Assembly (NCBI GenBank): GCA_964019335.1
Contig: OZ025653.1
Coordinates: 248,001 to 312,000, forward strand
Direction: 5' to 3'
Length of the DNA stretch: 64,000 bases
From: Diplonema japonicum
Taxonomy: Eukaryota > Euglenozoa > Diplonemea > Diplonemida > Diplonemidae
This document shows positions 59,719-64,000 of this stretch, in pieces. Under the pieces are notes generated by a model, which saw nothing but the letters and a program-made list of their open reading frames with translations, did no database searches and had not been told where the DNA came from. The stretch's first letter is position 1. Every line of letters starts with the position of its first letter. Position numbers and translations under genes: made by a program.

Positions 59719-61352
59719 CTACGTGCGCTGCACTTCATCCAGTAAGCGTTCGTTGCAGGGGCCGCGCCCATCCCAAGCCCGGCCATCGTGCTTCGCGCCT
59801 TCACAATACCCGATGTCCTCATCCTCCGCAGAGCCTCCCTGAGGTCGTGCCCAGGATTCTCTCCTCTGTGCCAGCTTGCCAGCCTTTCCCACTTCCATCC
59901 GATCGCCGGAAGCCACCTCAGGAGCACATTTCCCACGACCCCTCGGCCTCACCTGCCCAGAAGTTCCGTACGCCTGTGCCAACTGCGTCCATGCTGCCAT
60001 TGCCCCGTCCTGCCTCAGCCAGCACCTCCTCAGCATCATCAAAGCACTGTATACTACGGCACACAGCGGGTCCACCCGGTGCGCTCGCGCCAGGATTGAC
60101 AGTACCACGTCTGGAGATCTTCCTCTGTAGTGGGGGCCCCACAGGCATTTCACGATCGAGCCTTTAAGCTGACTGAGACTCCAGTCACTCGGCGGAGAGA
60201 AGCTCGAGCTGTATAGCAGTCCCGGCATAATATGAGTTCTGATGAGACTCTCCTTCCTCTGAAAAGAGAGCTGGGTCGAAGTCAGCCTTTCCACCTTCTG
60301 TCTTGCAGTAACCGCGGCGTCGTTCCAGCTCGTGCCGCATGCTGTCGTGTTCAGCATAGTTCCCAAAGCCTTATGTTTGTCGACCTTGTTGAGCCTTACC
60401 TTCCTTCTTCTTCCGTCCACCTCACTACCGACGTGGATGATACACTTTCCGATGACCACCGTCTTCCGTATATTCAACTCCATGCCCGTTATCGTACAGA
60501 ACTCCATGACACCGTCCGTCGCCGCTTGTAGTGCCTCCCGCAACTTAGCCAGCATGTAGGCGTCGTCCGCATAGGCTATCGTCACGAGGTCTCCACCGGC
60601 TTCCAGCGCCTTAAGCATGACCGCAATGAGCGCATTGATCATGATCACGGACAGCGGACACCCTTGCAGGATCCCATTGGTCACTCTGAAGGTTTCGCCC
60701 ACCCCAAAGGGGTACTTGAACCGCCGCGTGATCTGTGAGTACATGCCCTCCATTGCGCACGCAATTCCCGGCTCGAGCCCAAGGCTCCGCATTAGCTCGA
60801 AGGTGAGCCGCTGCGGTACCAGGTCGAAGCATTTCGCAAAATCCAGAGCCACGCCCACCAGCTCACGCCCACCAGCTCCTTACCCTCCAACATCGCCTCT
60901 TCATACTGAGCTAGGAGGTCCAGTAGTGCCGTCTCCGTGCCCCGCCCCTTCCGAAAGCTGTGCTGTCTCTCGCAGATCCACCGTTCTTGCCACGGGAGAA
61001 CCGTCCTCAGCCTGGCGCATGCCCACAGTCGATACACCGCGCTGGTGACAGTAATCGGCCTGTGGTCCAAGGGGCCGAGGCCTGCCCCCTTCGGTATTAG
61101 CGACACCAGGGCCGTACACATGGCTTCCGGCCACCTCCCCTCCCTCTCGATCAGGTTAAACAGGTCTGCCAGTCCGTCCAATACCCACCTGGGCAGCCTC
61201 TTCAGCTCCGCGTTGCGCCATCCGTCGACCCCACACGCGCCCCTAGGACGCTTGCGGCTCAGCACCTCCTGGAGCAGCCTCCCCGTAATCTCTGACCTCG
61301 GCATTTCCTGGTGCTGTATGTGTTCCTCGTACTTTTTCCTGAAATCGGAGAA
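59719..61352 (-). pseudogene. Retroelement reverse transcriptase domain (frameshifted)
   Basis: RT motifs in order: CGVDGWRNAELKRLP, ALVSLIPKGAG...RPITVTSAVYRLW, ALDFAKCFDLVP, GILQGCPLSVIMINALI and AYADDAYML, then thumb-region helices (ALGTMLNTTACG). The frame breaks at 60851-60878, where ACGCCCACCAGCTC is present twice in tandem. With a single copy the two frames would be continuous, so the duplication is the inactivating event at that point. Confidence 0.85.
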
Positions 61353-63092
61353 TTACGGTTCTCGTCTTTCCGAGCAGAAGATCCCTTTCCACGCCTCCCT
61401 GAACACCTCGTCCATTTCTTGTGGGTCCGCCGTCACACCGTCCCCAGCGTCCACCGCCACAGACCTCTCGCATTGCGTTCCCCGCAGCAGCGCCGTGAGG
61501 TGCCTCCTACCCTCGTCCAGGTTCGAGACAATCGTTCTCTCGTAGGCCTCAGCCCGGCTACACTTCTGTTCCGTGCAGAGCGCGGCAATCTGTCTCCCCG
61601 CCACGTCACGCACTTCAGCGATAGCTTCCTCTGTGCTCTCCAAGGAGCCGTGCATGGGTACGGCGCAGTCAATACCTAGCTTCACGCACCTTGCATTGGC
61701 GTTCTTCAGGGTATTGTGGGTCACCTGCGGAAGCTGTCCTACGTGCCCCCTCCGAAGGTGGTCCTCAATCTGTCGCTGGGCAGCCTCTACGCACCGTTTC
61801 AGCTTCACCAGCTTCCTTTGTCGGTCGCACACCGCACCGACAATCTCTTCCGTAGCAGGTGGACACAGTTCCCTCAGCTTCGGCAACCTCGTCTCACCCC
61901 TGCCAAGGTAAGCCCCCGCCGTGGTCCCTGCGAAACCCCGCATCAAATGCTCTTCTGCGAGTCTGGCCCATTCCCTGTAGGCCTCGTCCACCTGCCTATC
62001 CTGAATGCACCGCTCAAAGATGGAATCCGCCAGCGACGGCTCGGGGTCTTCTTCTGTCATCGCTACCTCCGGTATCTCCCTCGGGATCGAGTACTGCAGC
62101 ACTGCCCGCCGGATTCTCGTTGTCCCCAACTCCAGCGACAAGCACCTGTGGTCTGAGCCTTCCACGCCATCATGCACCCAACAGCGTATCAGAAACTGTG
62201 CAGCAAGGGGGTTCAGAAGCGCCCTATCGATCCGAGAATGGGAGTTGGTCCTCTTCAAAGTCGATTCGGGTGTCGCACCGCTCAACGCCGCACATGCAGC
62301 CGCCGCATCAACCCAGTCCGAGGCCAAAGCCTTTTCTAAGGTCGGCGACCGATCCTCCTCGCAGTTGAGGTCCCCGATCACCACGATCGGCACGTCTCCC
62401 AGCTCTATTCGCTTCCTGACCAGAATGTGATGCAGAAGTTGCTCCCGTTCCCTGGCTTGCACTGCCTCATTGCCAGCAGGACAGTAGACGTTCAGCACAT
62501 GAAGCTATTGTTTGCTGCCGTCCAATGATACCTTCGTGTGCACGCAGCGGCTCTTGTACGCTTCCAGCTCGTCTCCTGCGCTGCACCTCAGAGAGGCTCG
62601 GGGCCTTTTCACGAAGGTCGCGACCCCGCCCCTTTGTGCGACTGTAAGTGACACCACTCCACCGCCCACCCGGCCTGGTTGTGGTTTCCCCCAGTGTCTT
62701 TCGTAGGCCCTCCCCCACGCATCTCGCCCGAGAGAGAGTTCAATCTCCCGCTGTACCGTCGCCGTCAGTGCCGTCTCCTGTACACAGAACACATCGGGAT
62801 CCAGTCCTTTGCATTCCCCCATCCTGTTGTTGAAGGACGCGACGTTCAGGGAGGTGATGACGAGAGGCTCGTTCTTCGGTAATGTGGGCGGTGGGCTTCT
62901 GTTCCTCTTAACACCCGTCTTTGCACCCGTCCTTGGTCTCGCACCCGCGGCTCTCTCCGCATCACGCGTTCCCCTCATCACAGCCGGCTTCGGACCTGTC
63001 TTGCGCTTGGGACCGGGGTGCGGATGAACCCCCTGCGTCACGAGTAAGTCAAAGTCCTCCTCCCTCTCCGACTTACCCGTGCGCTTCGCGCT
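61353..63092 (-). pseudogene. Retroelement 2A-like motif and APE-type endonuclease
   Basis: The frame begins right after a TGA and soon reads LLVTQGVHPHPGP, a close match to the GVHPNPGP-type 2A-like motif of many non-LTR elements. The endonuclease follows: LVITSLNVASFNN, DVFCVQETAL, then after an in-frame TAG, VVIGDLNCEEDRSP, SHSRIDRALL and GSDHRCLSLEL, which include the metal-binding and catalytic Asp/His residues. A TAA at 61353 separates it from the RT. Confidence 0.8.
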
Positions 63093-64000
63093 TCATTTGC
63101 CGAAACACCGAGTGCACGCCCAGGTTATGCACCCCGCACACTTCCTCGCGAAGGTGTCCTTTTCCTTCTGCTCCTTGCAGACACCGCAGCACCACACCGC
63201 TCCCTTTCGCGCTCCCTTCTCTGGGAACCGGTGCTTGCACGTCCTCGCGTGTTCGGCCATCGTCCGCTGCTCCGGGGACTCGGGTTCGTCCTCGTCGTTG
63301 AGGAGGCGCTTCTTGGGGTTTGGAGTAGACATCTGACTGTCCCCCTCCTTCTTCTCCGGTTGCCCGGCGGATAGAACATTCGACTCATCGGTGGATGGTG
63401 CCTGCGGCATTTGCTCACCTGACTGCTGTGCAGTGGGTGGCGCATCCGTTGTAGCTCCGGCAAGCCTCCCAGGTGAGGTCTTCTGCGCGGTCGAGCCAGC
63501 CCACTTGTATACGGCCCTCCTCCGCATTTCGCCAGCCCCCAGTGCCTTGATGAAGACCGGTCTCCCACCAATGTCCATCCCGCTGAACGGAGGCGGTGCT
63601 CCAGCTTTCAAGACAAACGTCCTTGCATTTCCCCTCACGAATGTAGAGGCTACCTCGCACTGCCACTCGCCCGCACGGAAGGCACCTAACAGTGGCCCTT
63701 CGTGGTCTGCCGCCCTCGCCCCTTCCACCAGGTACCTCGGCTGAGGCTGCCTCGGTTCCGCAACGAGTTGCGCGCCCCGCTCATCAGCCATGGCCTCTGC
63801 CTTCTCCGCCTCGGACAGGGTCCGGAGCCCCAACCCTCTCGAGGACACCGCCAGACCCCTGCCCGCCGCGTCCGCCCACTTCAAGGCCTCCACCAGTGGG
63901 GTCTCCGGCTTGAGCCAGAGGATGTGGTGCGCGTGGTTCTCCTGGCCGCCAAAGAACTTCAAGGCCCTGAAGAAGATACCACCCCTCCCCGAGGCCGCCT
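63093..64000 (-). pseudogene. Retroelement gag-like region, 5' truncated by window edge
   Basis: Open to the right edge of the window with no convincing ATG, so the start is missing. The C-terminal part has clustered Cys/His/Trp residues (CKHRFPEKGARKGAVWCCGV then CAGCITWACTRC), likely a zinc-binding module, preceded by a Ser/Pro/Gln-rich linker. It ends at TGA 63093-63095 in the same frame as the following endonuclease region. Confidence 0.65.

Larger units (their letters stand above)
59062..64000 (-). mobile_element. Decayed non-LTR retrotransposon, 5' end beyond the window
   Basis: A GC-rich element, about 4.9 kb within the window, on the same strand as the host genes. Order: cysteine/histidine gag-like region, a 2A-like motif, an APE-type endonuclease, reverse transcriptase and a C-terminal extension. 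The coding frame is interrupted by in-frame TGA (63093-63095), TAG (62505-62507), TAA (61353-61355) and TAG (59719-59721), and by a 14-bp tandem duplication at 60851-60878 that shifts the frame. No RNase H domain or target-site duplication was identified. The EN-RT layout resembles L1/ingi-type elements. Confidence 0.9.

Noticed and set aside
59062-63095. Stop codon reassignment suggested by four single in-frame stops in the retroelement
   Set aside because: Host genes use TAA, TAG and TGA as normal stops; the element also has a frame-breaking duplication, so decay is the simpler explanation.
1-64000. CRISPR arrays, bacterial operons or prophage
   Set aside because: No spaced direct repeats; introns and gene content are eukaryotic.

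Overview
This window comes from the nuclear genome of a eukaryotic microbe, most likely a flagellated protist. Every protein-coding host gene I can support between 2.4 and 56.7 kb lies on the minus strand: 24 genes in one unbroken head-to-tail array, with gaps as short as 60-83 nt. Several start codons sit 0-9 nt downstream of a pyrimidine-rich AG. That layout fits polycistronic transcription with spliced-leader trans-splicing. Euglenozoa (a diplonemid- or bodonid-like organism) is my first guess, but no spliced-leader gene is visible, and other trans-splicing protists such as dinoflagellate relatives are not excluded.

The genes also carry cis-introns. I reconstructed 28 introns of 31-84 nt. 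All restore reading frames, 21 begin GTATG and 5 more begin GTAT, and most end in CAG. Exon sums divide by three in every multi-exon gene, including a midasin-like protein of 4004 residues. A few introns contain long poly(A) tracts, and two end in AAAAG with no pyrimidine tract.

Layout, left to right. 0-2.4 kb is homopolymer-rich and gene-free. 2.4-10.1 kb holds an SH3-like small protein, a V-ATPase proteolipid with an unusual N-terminal extension, a cysteine-motif protein, ARMC2, a 63-residue two-exon protein, a thioredoxin-like protein and an RIIa/phosphoglucomutase-like fusion. 10.9-11.9 kb is a short piggyBac element with perfect TIRs and TTAA duplications. 12.3-21.6 kb holds SLC10A7, an ARM-repeat protein, a membrane protein, a DDX20-like helicase, an unidentified protein and two small proteins. 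22-34 kb is the AAA/VWA-like/SPRY giant. 34.6-56.7 kb holds a cytosolic carboxypeptidase, serine palmitoyltransferase LCB2, a helical-repeat protein, a WW/C2H2 protein, UTP14, VTA1, an EF-hand/ubiquitin-like protein, a J-domain protein, a coiled-coil protein, acireductone dioxygenase (ADI1) and a mitochondrial phosphate carrier. 56.9-64 kb is GC-rich repeat territory, with a reverse-transcriptase scrap on the plus strand, tandem repeats and a decayed non-LTR retrotransposon that runs off the right edge.

Functionally the array is a mix of housekeeping genes (ribosome assembly, ESCRT, sphingolipid synthesis, methionine salvage, mitochondrial and vacuolar transport) and cilium-related genes (ARMC2, tubulin-type carboxypeptidase, RIIa protein). 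This fits a flagellate and shows no operon-like functional grouping.
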